DNA from: Calothrix parasitica NIES-267
GTDB taxonomy: Bacteria > Cyanobacteriota > Cyanobacteriia > Cyanobacteriales > Nostocaceae
Reading direction: 5' to 3'
Length of the DNA stretch: 64,000 bases
Assembly (NCBI RefSeq): GCF_002368095.1
Contig: NZ_AP018227.1
Coordinates: forward strand, 1,907,359-1,971,358
Shown here one piece after another: positions 1-8,363 of this stretch. The translations under genes were made by a program, and so were the position numbers. Within the stretch, counting starts at the first letter, position 1; the number at the start of each line of letters is the position of its first letter. The notes under the pieces were generated by a model that was given only the letters and a program-made list of their open reading frames with translations, made no database searches and was not told the DNA's origin.

Positions 1-158
1 TTTTTGCCATTAAAATGCGTATCTTCAATATCTCGAATTTTTAAAGCTGCTTCGTAAGCTATGATTAGCGCTCTTTGAGGTGTTCCTGAAAACCATTTAC
101 TCACAAAGCGCCAATTTTGTTGTAGTTTCTGAAAAAGTGATTTTTTCGGTTTAATCAT
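1..158 (-). CDS. pxcA: Proton extrusion protein PxcA-like, N-terminal fragment (runs off window)
   Basis: The first 52 codons of a minus-strand gene are present and the rest lies outside the window. The ATG is at 158-156, with a purine-rich GAAAGGGA upstream as ribosome binding site. Residues 23-52 (WFSGTPQRAL, then AYEAALKIRDIED, then HFNGK) match the conserved N-terminal block of the cyanobacterial PxcA/CotA family, relatives of chloroplast CemA. These inner-membrane proteins take part in light-dependent proton extrusion. The membrane domain that would prove this is not in the window. A paralogue such as PxcL is possible. Confidence 0.55.
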   Translation of the reverse strand, partial: MIKPKKSLFQKLQQNWRFVSKWFSGTPQRALIIAYEAALKIRDIEDTHFNGK

Positions 159-452
159 ACATTCTGAATCCCTTTCTCACTGATTAAATTTTAGACTGTT
201 AATTTTGGATTTTAGATAATGGCTTTTGATTCAAAATCGACAATCTAAAATCCGTAGGGAAATGGTTAATAAGGAAGATTCATTTTATTTTCCGATAAAT
301 TACGCTTTTTTTCAGCAACTATATACTCTTGACTTGATATTTTTTGCGTGATTTGTTGGGTGTGTCTAATATACTCGTAACCTCACCCCGTCCTCCGGAC
401 ACCCCTCTCCTTGTTAAGGGAGAGGGGAATGCACCGAAGTAAAACAAAACTG
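159..452. other. Intergenic region with heptamer-type inverted repeat and a CCTCACCC/CCCTCTCC repeat
   Basis: No gene is visible. It holds a short inverted pair built from ATTTTAGAT-type and ATCTAAAAT-type blocks (about 200-252). At 381-426 there is one copy of a dispersed element: CCTCACCCCG, then CCCCTCTCCTT, then AAGGGAGAGGGG, able to form a hairpin. The same blocks recur near 10970, 11258, 62334 and 63981. Confidence 0.6.
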
Positions 453-1544
453 CTATATTCGCTTTCTTGCTAATAACATTGCCGAAATGAACGCGATAAA
501 ACCGCTGATAAATAAACCTATAAATAGAAAGAATAATATTGCATAAGCACTTCCATTGGTGTTGGCAAGATGTATTTTTTGTAATAATAAATTTGATAAT
601 CCCTCTCTGAGATACAAACCCGTAATTGCTAGTGCTAAGAAAGCTATAATTCCTAAAGGTATGGCAAGAAATAAAGCTTTAATTAAACGTACTTTTAATT
701 CGTCTGTGCTTCGAGGAATTGCTTTTCCTACCCAAATCGCAGCGATTACACCACTAATGTAAAATACAACTGGGGTTAGTGAAATAATCGAACTTACATA
801 CCAGGTTAGATGAGGACTAGTTGAAATTGCTAGGTTATCCGCAGGAATTTTGTTAAAGTTTGCTTTCAATATGTTACCCGTGCGTTTCATCGGTAATGAA
901 GTGGTGACTTTCCAATTTTCAGGTATTTTAATTTCTACGTCTAAACGTTTGAAAAAAGCCCAGTTTTTTGCAGGAGCTAATATATAAACAACTTGATAAT
1001 CTTTATAAATTGAATAATCGTAGCTACTTGGTGCAACCACATATTTTACCTGAATCTGATGTTCTCCTTGTGGAATGGTCGGTTTGAATTTCAAAGCTGA
1101 ATTTATAGACTTATTTACAAAGTACCGAATTGAACCACCACCAGATGTAGGTACTCGGGATGGTGGTTCCCAATTTGGAGGAAGTTTCGGGTTTTTAACG
1201 GTTTCTGCTGCGATTGTCTTTCCATCTAGAGTAACCTTACCAGTTTTTATACCGGGAGATACAAATAAAAGCTCTACGGGGATTTGTTCTCCATCATTAC
1301 GAATCTGATAAATTGCCGTTACCGTACTTTCTCCAAAATCATTTAACGGACGCAAATCAAAATTCAGTTTTTCCCAAACAATTCCTAAATTACGGAAATC
1401 TCCCGTGGGTTCTCCTATTAAATGTTCCCCTTGCCAAGGGTTAGCCATATTCGCATTCACAGCTTCGGGAATTATTAAGCTTAATAGTACTAATAAAAAA
1501 GTTACGATATATAAAAGTCGCTTTTTTAAAGTTAAAATTCTCAT
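453..1544 (-). CDS. Unknown exported membrane protein with C-terminal membrane segments
   Basis: A 363-residue protein that I cannot assign to a family. Residues 1-31 form a classic signal peptide (basic start, long Leu/Ile/Val core, ending near VNA). Residues 32-245 look like a soluble extracytoplasmic region of beta-sandwich character, with short hydrophobic strands separated by turns. Three hydrophobic segments follow at about 250-275, 288-312 and 333-360, so the protein is probably anchored at its C-terminus with the soluble part in the periplasm. It is divergent from the COP23 gene at 1954 and about 300 bp from the PxcA-like gene. No enzymatic motif is visible. Confidence 0.75.
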   Translation of the reverse strand: MRILTLKKRLLYIVTFLLVLLSLIIPEAVNANMANPWQGEHLIGEPTGDFRNLGIVWEKLNFDLRPLNDFGESTVTAIYQIRNDGEQIPVELLFVSPGIKTGKVTLDGKTIAAETVKNPKLPPNWEPPSRVPTSGGGSIRYFVNKSINSALKFKPTIPQGEHQIQVKYVVAPSSYDYSIYKDYQVVYILAPAKNWAFFKRLDVEIKIPENWKVTTSLPMKRTGNILKANFNKIPADNLAISTSPHLTWYVSSIISLTPVVFYISGVIAAIWVGKAIPRSTDELKVRLIKALFLAIPLGIIAFLALAITGLYLREGLSNLLLQKIHLANTNGSAYAILFFLFIGLFISGFIAFISAMLLARKRI

Positions 1545-1953
1545 GTATCAACAAGTAATATACTGATTTGATATTGCATTATATATAGCATTCCTAAATC
1601 ATTTGTAATATTTTAGAAACCCGGTTTTTCCAAAAAACCGGGTTTCTGGCACTTATCTTTCTCACGACTCATCTAGGATTGTTATATAACTAATAATTAA
1701 GTGCAAACACTTACAAGAACAGATTTTAGTGGAACTATTTTAAAACATTAACTTTTTTATACAAAAACAAACATTTTTCTCTTAACCGTGTAATTACTAG
1801 TAAAATATTTCTCTTAACAATATCTTTATTAAAAAAGCTATAAAAAGAGTGATATATCTAGGCATAATCCGAAATGCTACTCATTACACTTGTAGCTGGG
1901 AAAAGTTAACACAAAAGTAGAATTTACGCTTTTATATAAAGTGGCGTTGATTT
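1545..1953. other. Divergent intergenic region with a dispersed hairpin
   Basis: This lies between two divergent genes and should hold both promoters; I see no strong -35/-10 pair. At 1615-1647 an inverted repeat AGAAACCCGGTTTTT...AAAACCGGGTTTCT forms a hairpin. As it sits between two 5' ends it is more likely a dispersed repeat than a terminator. Related CCCGGTTT/AAACCGGG sequence occurs near 7070 and 58791. Confidence 0.6.
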
Positions 1954-2502
1954 ATGAAACTGGGTTTACTTGCAAGAGCGTTCAGTGGAGCTACTATAGC
2001 TTCTTTGAGTTTATTTTCTGCCGTGGTGATTAGTCATCAGCCTTCTCATGCTGGAGGTGCAACTTTTTATTGCGGTACAAGCACGTATAGGAATAAGTCT
2101 GTTCCTACAACTTTCGCTCGCACTCAAGATGGTAAAAAAGTGCCGATTGTTCGCTGGATCAGCAATTATTTTCCGCCACCGTGGACACCTAAAAAACGCT
2201 GTGGAGCAGTATCTAGCAAGTTTCAAAGGTTCTACGACCACGGTATTTTAAGATATATTACCGCCGATACTTTGAAAGGACAGCCTGTATTGTGCGCTAC
2301 TCCGAGTCCAGGAATTGGCTGTACGAGCGACACTGTTTTGTTTACTCTCAAACCGGGTAGCAACCCTCAAGCGACTATACGCAGGTTATTGGATAGACGC
2401 GGATTAGCTGGAGGAATGGTACTTAATGAAAGCGCTAATTCGGTAGATGTCGATTTTGAGATGTATCTACAAAGCGGTAGCGATGAAGCGAGGAAAAAAT
2501 GA
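1954..2502 (+). CDS. COP23 domain secreted protein
   Basis: A 182-residue protein. Residues 1-33 are a signal peptide ending near SHA. The mature part fits the cyanobacterial COP23 (circadian oscillating polypeptide 23) domain: an early Cys in TFYCG, the PIVRWIS block, PKKRCGAVSSKFQRFYD, and GQPVLCATPSPGIGC. The four Cys residues could pair in disulfides outside the cytoplasm. The molecular function of COP23 is unknown. It is the first of four plus-strand genes encoding exported proteins, the next three being trypsin-fold proteases, which suggests shared work at the cell envelope. No clear Shine-Dalgarno precedes the ATG. Confidence 0.8.
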   Translation: MKLGLLARAFSGATIASLSLFSAVVISHQPSHAGGATFYCGTSTYRNKSVPTTFARTQDGKKVPIVRWISNYFPPPWTPKKRCGAVSSKFQRFYDHGILRYITADTLKGQPVLCATPSPGIGCTSDTVLFTLKPGSNPQATIRRLLDRRGLAGGMVLNESANSVDVDFEMYLQSGSDEARKK

Positions 2503-2785
2503 ATCGATTTTAGATTTTAGATTTTGGATTTTGGATTATGTCCTTACGGACACACTTCGTTAACAGAAGACGCTCCGCTAATGGATTTTGAAAACAATCA
2601 TCTGTTTATGACACTAAGTTATATCGAGAGCTATTAAAATTCTGTAGAGTGAATTTAAATCTAAAATCCGTCTTGGAAAGTTTGGGTGTCGGTTTCCGTC
2701 CCCCCCCCAACTTTCCGCAAAATCCAAAATCCGAAACATCCGTTGTTCAAATCCAAAATCCAAAATCTAAAATCCAAAATAATAG
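2503..2785. repeat. Intergenic heptamer repeats in inverted arrangement
   Basis: Left side (2508-2537): runs of TTTTAGA/TTTTGGA heptamers. Right side (2716-2780): AAAATCC/AAAATCT heptamers, the complement, so the two sides can pair. Between them is GGAAAGTTTGGG...AACTTTCC (about 2676-2717), containing GGTGTCGGTTTCCGTCCCCC, which recurs inside the MITE-like element at 13216-13429. Confidence 0.6.
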
Positions 2786-3673
2786 ATGATGCATTGTTGG
2801 CGCAGATGGAAATTTATCGGCTGTTTTAGCTGTTTATCGCTTGTGCTGTCTGTGTCGAGTTTATGCTGCACTCTTTCGGCTCAAAGCACTAATCAAAGCG
2901 CTAATTCTGGCTGTGAGGATAATACATTTTCAACTTCTCAAGCTCGACAACCATCAATTTTGTCATCACAACAACTGCACCATCGAGCGGAAATGATTTC
3001 TGTAAAGGTGATGTCTCAAGAGGTATTAGGAACGGGATTTCTGTTGAAAAAACAGGGTTGCGTTTACACGGTGGTGACGAACGCTCATGTTTTAAGAGCG
3101 GGTGAAGCTCCTTTTCGGATTCAAACTTTTGATAATCGTATTTGGAAAGCTGAAACGAAATATGTTGCTTCTGTGAAAGGTGATGATTTAGCGATTTTGC
3201 AGTTTCGTACCAGAAGTGAAATTTATACGGTTCCGTCTATTGGAGTAAATCCGGTGGTTGGTGCAGAAGTTGTTGCTGCTGGTTTTCCTTTTACTGAAGA
3301 TGATTCTGGTGTAGGTAGTTTGACTTTGACTACCGGTAAGGTTTCTTTGGTTTTAGATAAAGCTTTACAGGGTGGATATCAAATCGGTTACACCAACAAG
3401 ATTCATAAGGGAATGAGCGGTGGTGCTTTATTGAATCAGAACGGTGAAGTTATTGGTGTAAATGGAATGCACGCTTTTCCACTGTGGGATATTCCTTCGG
3501 TATTCGAGTCGGGTGAGGAAGCGGATAAGACTTTACATGAAAAAATTGTGCGTTTGAGTTGGGCCGTTCCGATGGAGAAGGTGGAAAGATTGGGAGACAA
3601 GGGGATGGGGAGATGGGGAGATGGGGAGATGGGGAGAAAGGGAGACAAGGAGAAGGTAATTGGTAATTCTTAA
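2786..3673 (+). CDS. Exported trypsin-like (S1C) serine protease
   Basis: A 295-residue protein with a hydrophobic N-terminal segment (about 10-33) acting as signal or anchor. The trypsin-like fold carries the full triad: His101 in TNAHV, Asp134 in GDDLAIL and Ser211 in KGMSGG. It lacks a PDZ domain, unlike HtrA/Deg proteins. It is probably a periplasmic or thylakoid-lumen endopeptidase; the substrate is unknown. The last 26 residues or so are Gly/Lys/Arg-rich and are encoded by an intergenic-type tandem repeat (four ATGGGGAG octamers at 3605-3636), so the C-terminus looks newly acquired. Its stop is followed within 6 bp by a heptamer array. It precedes two larger proteases of the same fold. 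Confidence 0.85.
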   Translation: MMHCWRRWKFIGCFSCLSLVLSVSSLCCTLSAQSTNQSANSGCEDNTFSTSQARQPSILSSQQLHHRAEMISVKVMSQEVLGTGFLLKKQGCVYTVVTNAHVLRAGEAPFRIQTFDNRIWKAETKYVASVKGDDLAILQFRTRSEIYTVPSIGVNPVVGAEVVAAGFPFTEDDSGVGSLTLTTGKVSLVLDKALQGGYQIGYTNKIHKGMSGGALLNQNGEVIGVNGMHAFPLWDIPSVFESGEEADKTLHEKIVRLSWAVPMEKVERLGDKGMGRWGDGEMGRKGDKEKVIGNS

Positions 3674-3678
3674 CTCCT

Positions 3679-3794
3679 AACTGATAACTGATAACTTATA
3701 ACTGATAACTGATAACTGATAACTGATAACTGATAACTGATAACTGATAACTGATAACTGATAACTGATAACTGATAACTGATAACTGATAACA
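3679..3794. repeat. Tandem heptamer array (AACTGAT x16) abutting a start codon
   Basis: Sixteen head-to-tail 7-bp units run from 3679 to 3790; fifteen read AACTGAT and the third reads AACTTAT. The array is followed by AACA and then directly by the ATG at 3795. It fills almost the whole gap between the two protease genes and leaves no Shine-Dalgarno for the second. This is a short tandemly repeated repetitive (STRR) sequence of the type common in filamentous cyanobacteria. Confidence 0.95.
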
Positions 3795-5753
3795 ATGAAG
3801 CTATTTTACGCGGTTTCTCCTGTAATTATTACTGTATCAACTATGTTGGTGCAGCCGCAGTTTGCTGTTGCTCAATCTTCTGCGGAGGTGGCTAAGATTG
3901 CTAAGGGAATTACTGTTTTAATTGATAATGAAAATTCTCCTGGAAGTGGTGTAATTATTGAGCGTTCTGGGAAGACTTATACTGTTCTTACTGCTGCTCA
4001 TGTGGTGAGGGGAAGCAGCGATTACAATATTGTGACTTCTGATGGACAGCGCTACAGTTTGATTAAAAGTAATATCAAACGATTAAAAGGTGTTGATTTG
4101 GCTGTTGTTAAATTTAGCAGCAACCAAAGTTATGCTACTGCAAAAATAGGTAATTCTGATAATTCTACGGAAGGAACTACTGCTTATGTGGCTGGCTTTC
4201 CTAAGCCTACTGCGGCGGTTTCTAATGCGCTTTATACTTTTATGGATGGGCGGATTATTGCTAATGCTTCTCAGTCTTTACGGGATGGTTATTCTTTAGT
4301 TTATAGTATTGATACTTTTCCGGGAATGAGTGGTGGCCCGATATTAAATGAAAAGGGTGAATTAATCGGTGTTCACGGTCGGGGAGATACTACGGAAAAT
4401 TTCAATATTTCTGATGTTAATCCCAATATTATTATCAAAACTGGTAGAAATTTAGGAATTCCGATTAGTACTTTTACAAAACAGTTTAATATAGCTAATT
4501 CAAATCTAGGAACGGTTGCTGCTAGACCAAGTAATCCCGCTGTTACTAAACCCAAGGCTGACGATTTTTATCTACAAAGTGTTGAGAAGCGAAATAAAGC
4601 TGACTTTCAAGGAGCTATCAAAGATTTAAATCAAGCTATTAAGATAAATCCTAAATATGCTTTTGCTTATTACCGTCGGGCTGAAGCTAGACAAAATACT
4701 GGAGAAGTAGATAAAGCGATTGCGGATTTACAGAAAGCTGCTGAATTGTTTTCCCAGCAAGGTAATAAGAGCGATGCTTTTAGAAGCCGAGGTTCGATGC
4801 TGATGTTGAAGAAAGATTATCCAGGAGCAATCGCGGCTTTTTCTGAAGCAATTAAACTCAATCCTAAAGATACTGATGCTTATAACGAAAGAGGAATGAC
4901 TCGCGTTAATTCCGGAGATTTAAAGGGAGCGCTTGCTGATTATAACAAGAGTATATCTCTTCAACCCAGCGATGCTTATGCCTATATGGGTCGAAGTTTT
5001 ACCTATTTGAAACTCCAAGACAAAATAAGTGCGATCGCCGATGTAAATCAAGCTATCAATATTGCTCCTAATTATGCGCTTCCTTATTTAGTACTTGGTG
5101 TGATTCACTATAATTTTGGGGATACACCAAAAGCAGTTACTACTTTCAATAAAGCTTCTCAATTACTAGCTGCTCAAGGAAATCAATCTTATGCACATGG
5201 TTCTCAAGCTTTAGCTTTTCAGCTATCAAATAATTATCCAGCAGCAATTAATTCATTCACAAAAGCAATTAAAGCTAATCCGAAAGATGCAGAAATGTAT
5301 AGCTTGCGAGGAGATGCTTACAATAGAAATGGAAATATTCAAAAAGCATTAGCTGACCAGACTCAAGCAATTCGGATTAATCCTAATTATGCTAGTGCTT
5401 ATACAAGCAGAGCCGCGATACGCTTCGCTCAACAACAAGATTCTCAGGGAGTATTAGCGGATTTAAATAATGCTTTAAGTTTAGACCCTTCTCAAGATAA
5501 AGCTTATTTTTTCCGCGCAATTATCCGCATTCAGCAAAAAGACCAACAACGAGCGTTAGCTGATATTAATAATGCAATCAAATATGTTGTTAATGATGCT
5601 GATGGCTACATGTATAAAGGAATTAAAAGTGCTTTGCAAGGAAATAAACCCGGTGCTTTAGATAACTTACAAAAGTCAGCAAATCTTTATCAATTGCGAG
5701 GAGATAAAAGCTCTTATAACGAAGTTATGAAGTTAATTAACATGATTAATTGA
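3795..5753 (+). CDS. Exported trypsin-like protease fused to about eleven TPR repeats
   Basis: A 652-residue protein. Residues 1-27 are a signal peptide (ending AVAQ). Residues 32-235 form a trypsin-like domain with His69 (TAAHVV), Asp101 (GVDLAVV) and Ser179 (PGMSGG). From about 255 to the end there are roughly eleven tetratricopeptide repeats with the usual A..Y/G/A and NP spacing (for example NPKYAFAYYRRAEA). The TPRs probably dock partner or substrate proteins to the protease in the periplasm. It is a clear paralogue of the next gene; both share PKPTAA, the GMSGGP serine motif and HGRGDTT. The start codon sits against the heptamer array with no Shine-Dalgarno, so translation may depend on the repeat or on readthrough from the gene before. 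Confidence 0.9.
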   Translation: MKLFYAVSPVIITVSTMLVQPQFAVAQSSAEVAKIAKGITVLIDNENSPGSGVIIERSGKTYTVLTAAHVVRGSSDYNIVTSDGQRYSLIKSNIKRLKGVDLAVVKFSSNQSYATAKIGNSDNSTEGTTAYVAGFPKPTAAVSNALYTFMDGRIIANASQSLRDGYSLVYSIDTFPGMSGGPILNEKGELIGVHGRGDTTENFNISDVNPNIIIKTGRNLGIPISTFTKQFNIANSNLGTVAARPSNPAVTKPKADDFYLQSVEKRNKADFQGAIKDLNQAIKINPKYAFAYYRRAEARQNTGEVDKAIADLQKAAELFSQQGNKSDAFRSRGSMLMLKKDYPGAIAAFSEAIKLNPKDTDAYNERGMTRVNSGDLKGALADYNKSISLQPSDAYAYMGRSFTYLKLQDKISAIADVNQAINIAPNYALPYLVLGVIHYNFGDTPKAVTTFNKASQLLAAQGNQSYAHGSQALAFQLSNNYPAAINSFTKAIKANPKDAEMYSLRGDAYNRNGNIQKALADQTQAIRINPNYASAYTSRAAIRFAQQQDSQGVLADLNNALSLDPSQDKAYFFRAIIRIQQKDQQRALADINNAIKYVVNDADGYMYKGIKSALQGNKPGALDNLQKSANLYQLRGDKSSYNEVMKLINMIN

Positions 5754-5846
5754 TGAGTTCTGGATGAGAAAATATAGCACTATGCTGAGGTCAAATATTA
5801 AAGATAAAAGGTCAAAGGTTGGAGGTTTACTAACAGGACTTAAATC

Positions 5847-7061
5847 ATGAACAAATACAATCATCTACTTTCACAACTTTTAATCGGAACATCAATTGTA
5901 CTAGTTCAGCCACAGTTAGCTACAGCCCAATCTTCATCTTTGATTGCAAAACAAGCCAAACAAATTACTGTTTTAATTGACAGTAATAATAGTAAAGGTT
6001 CTGGGGTAATAATTAATAAGTCAGGTGATAACTATACGGTTTTAACCGCAGGTCACGTTGTAGGAAGGGAAGAGAAATATGAAATTATTACTTCCGATAA
6101 TCAACGTCATGCTGTTAAAAGCATAAAAAAATTGCCTAATGTTGATTTAGCAGTTGTAAACTTTACTAATAATAATAGTAATAATCAAAACTACACTCCA
6201 GCTAAAATTGGGAATTCCGATATCAGCAGCGAAGGAACCACAGTTTATGTTGCTGGTTTTCCCAAACCAACAGCAGCAATTTCCGAATCGATTTACACTT
6301 TCCTGGATGGAAGAATTAGCGCTAATGCTTCTAAACCTTTACGCGAAGGCTACGCTTTAGTTTACACCATCGATACTTTACCGGGAATGAGCGGTGGCCC
6401 GGTATTGAATCAAAGAGGAGAATTAATCGGGATTCATGGAAGGGGAGATACAACTCAGAATTATCAAATATCCGAAGTTAATCCGAATATTATTATCAAA
6501 ACCGGTTTTAATTTAGGGATTCCGATTAATACCTTTAAAGAGCTTTATGCTTTCAAAGATACTAATCCGAGAATAAATAAACCTTCTACTAACGTTGCTA
6601 AAAAGCCTAAAGCAGATGACTTTTACTTACGGGGTGGGAATAATTTAAAAAAGGAAAACTATCAAGCTGCTGTTACAGATTTATCTAAAGCAGTTAACTT
6701 AAAACCGAGATATGAAGTTGCTCATATGAAATTGGGAGATGCTTTTTATAAATTGAAGAGTTACAAAAAAGCCAAAGCTTCCTATGGTAAAGTATTGCAG
6801 TTGAATCCTAGAAATTCTGTTGCTTATACAAAAAGAGGAATAACTAGAAGTTTCTTAAAAGATTATCGTGGTTCTATTCGCGATTTTGATGCTTCATTAA
6901 GGATTGATAGAAGAAGTAAATATGCTGCTGCTACTTATATGGGAAGAGCAGTTATTTACATCAGATTAGGAAATAAACAAAAAGCACAAGCAGATTTACG
7001 ACGAGCAAAGTATATTCTAAATCGAAATAAGAAGCGTAGAACTCGTAGAACTAACAGGTAA
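5847..7061 (+). CDS. Exported trypsin-like protease with short TPR region
   Basis: A 404-residue paralogue of the upstream protease-TPR protein. Residues 1-28 are a signal peptide. The trypsin-like domain (32-237) has His70 (TAGHVV), Asp100 (NVDLAVV) and Ser182 (PGMSGG), so it should be active. Three or four TPRs follow from about 254, far fewer than the eleven of its neighbour. The C-terminus is strongly basic (Lys/Arg-rich last 20 residues), which could bind acidic polymers. The two genes probably arose by duplication followed by loss or gain of TPRs. A strong hairpin starts at the stop codon. Confidence 0.9.
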   Translation: MNKYNHLLSQLLIGTSIVLVQPQLATAQSSSLIAKQAKQITVLIDSNNSKGSGVIINKSGDNYTVLTAGHVVGREEKYEIITSDNQRHAVKSIKKLPNVDLAVVNFTNNNSNNQNYTPAKIGNSDISSEGTTVYVAGFPKPTAAISESIYTFLDGRISANASKPLREGYALVYTIDTLPGMSGGPVLNQRGELIGIHGRGDTTQNYQISEVNPNIIIKTGFNLGIPINTFKELYAFKDTNPRINKPSTNVAKKPKADDFYLRGGNNLKKENYQAAVTDLSKAVNLKPRYEVAHMKLGDAFYKLKSYKKAKASYGKVLQLNPRNSVAYTKRGITRSFLKDYRGSIRDFDASLRIDRRSKYAAATYMGRAVIYIRLGNKQKAQADLRRAKYILNRNKKRRTRRTNR

Positions 7062-7105
7062 TTATCAAAAACCCGGTTTTTAATCAAATCGGGTTTTTGA
7101 TAATT
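7060..7105. terminator. Bidirectional intrinsic terminator between convergent genes
   Basis: A perfect 16-bp inverted repeat (AATTATCAAAAACCCG and CGGGTTTTTGATAATT) with a 14-nt loop begins at the stop codon of the protease gene. It lies between two convergent genes and has T-runs usable from either side. Confidence 0.75.
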
Positions 7106-7170
7106 AATTTTTGGAATTAAGATTTGTTTTACTACCTATCCCCTACTCCTTAATCCCTTCGCTCTAAAGA

Positions 7171-8325
7171 TTAAAAACGTTGTAAAATATCCTTATAACT
7201 ACCCTTAGAAATATTTCCTTCTGCGTGGTTTCTTTCCTCAGCAGAGATATTGTTTATTTTCTTAGAATCATAAACATTGAATTTTGCACTTACCTTACCG
7301 TTACTGTCAAAAGTAAAGACATCTCCGTTAGCTAAATAGCGAATTGCTACAACTTTACCATCGGTCGCGAACCAATAGGCTAAACCTGCACCTGCTTCGG
7401 GAGAATATTCGCTAGCATTTACAATCGTACCGTCTTTTTTACAAATTTCGTATTCGGTATATTGTCCGGATTTCTTAGTTTTTTGACAACCCTTTGTTAT
7501 AGCTTCTAAAGATTTTGAAAAACTTTGAAAGGAAGTTTCATCAATGATTCTATTCCCAAAGGATTTGTTTTGTACTGTGGATGCTTTTGGTTTAGCAGAT
7601 GAGTTGTTATCAAAAGCTGTAACGATGCGATTGTAGCCGTTGTATAACAATTTAGCATCTTGACGGTCTGCATTGCTAATATTTACTTTTCTAGGGTAAT
7701 CAAATTTAGATTTGAGCTTACCGCTATTATCATAAAGAAAAAGTTCTTGACTATGAGGTCTTTGAACTGCAATTACTCGGTTGTCAACAAACCAGAAATC
7801 AAGACCCGCTCCTGCTTCAGAATTATATTCACTAGCTTTAACAATTTTCCCACCATTTTTACAAATTGTATATTGAGTTGTTCGAGGAGTTTTTGTACTT
7901 TTTTGACAACCTTTGATTACAGAACCTAAAGATTGTAATGCGCTATTGTAAGAAGTTTCATCAATAACCGATTTAGCTTTTTTGCTGCTTTCAATACAGT
8001 CATCGGGTATTCCGTCATTATTGTAGTCTATACGCACACCATTAGATATTCCATCACCATTACAATCAAATTTTGACCCAATTTGTTTTGCAGCTTTATT
8101 TTTTGTATTGTTTCTGGCTACGATTTTTGAGGAATTACTTGATTTACCCGTCTGAGTTGTCGTTTCTCCACTGGAGGAATCTAAATCTTGCTCTTGAGAT
8201 ACATTTGATTCAACTTGTTCAGTTGATTCTACTAGATTATCGTCGTTACTAGCACTAGAAGTTTGATTGCAACCAAATAATGCAAACGCTACTAAACCCA
8301 AAGACAAAAGTTTTGCGAATTTCAT
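7171..8325 (-). CDS. Putative lipoprotein with DG-rich acidic motif and two internal repeats
   Basis: A 384-residue protein if started at the ATG at 8325, which has AAAGAG eight bases upstream; a TTG at 8352 would add nine residues. It begins with a lipoprotein signal (LLSLGLVAFALFGC), so Cys should be lipidated. A low-complexity Ser/Thr/Gln/Glu linker follows. Next comes a Cys-bounded acidic motif (DCNGDGISNGVR, then DYNNDGIPDDC; bases about 7999-8068) that resembles calcium-binding DxDxDG loops. Two related blocks of about 110 residues follow, each opening with IDETS and sharing KGCQK, ASEYS/NSEAGAGL and a W/F-rich strand. No enzymatic motif is visible. It is second in an operon with a related lipoprotein. 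Confidence 0.75.
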   Translation of the reverse strand: MKFAKLLSLGLVAFALFGCNQTSSASNDDNLVESTEQVESNVSQEQDLDSSSGETTTQTGKSSNSSKIVARNNTKNKAAKQIGSKFDCNGDGISNGVRIDYNNDGIPDDCIESSKKAKSVIDETSYNSALQSLGSVIKGCQKSTKTPRTTQYTICKNGGKIVKASEYNSEAGAGLDFWFVDNRVIAVQRPHSQELFLYDNSGKLKSKFDYPRKVNISNADRQDAKLLYNGYNRIVTAFDNNSSAKPKASTVQNKSFGNRIIDETSFQSFSKSLEAITKGCQKTKKSGQYTEYEICKKDGTIVNASEYSPEAGAGLAYWFATDGKVVAIRYLANGDVFTFDSNGKVSAKFNVYDSKKINNISAEERNHAEGNISKGSYKDILQRF

Positions 8326-8363
8326 ATTACTAGCTCTTTTATATTGTATCAATTTACGACTGA

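Noticed and set aside
1615-1647. CCCGGTTT hairpin considered as a terminator
   Set aside because: It lies between two divergent 5' ends, so no transcript ends there; listed instead as a dispersed repeat.
3679-3794. Tandem array considered as a CRISPR
   Set aside because: The units are 7 bp with no spacers; no cas genes are present in the window.
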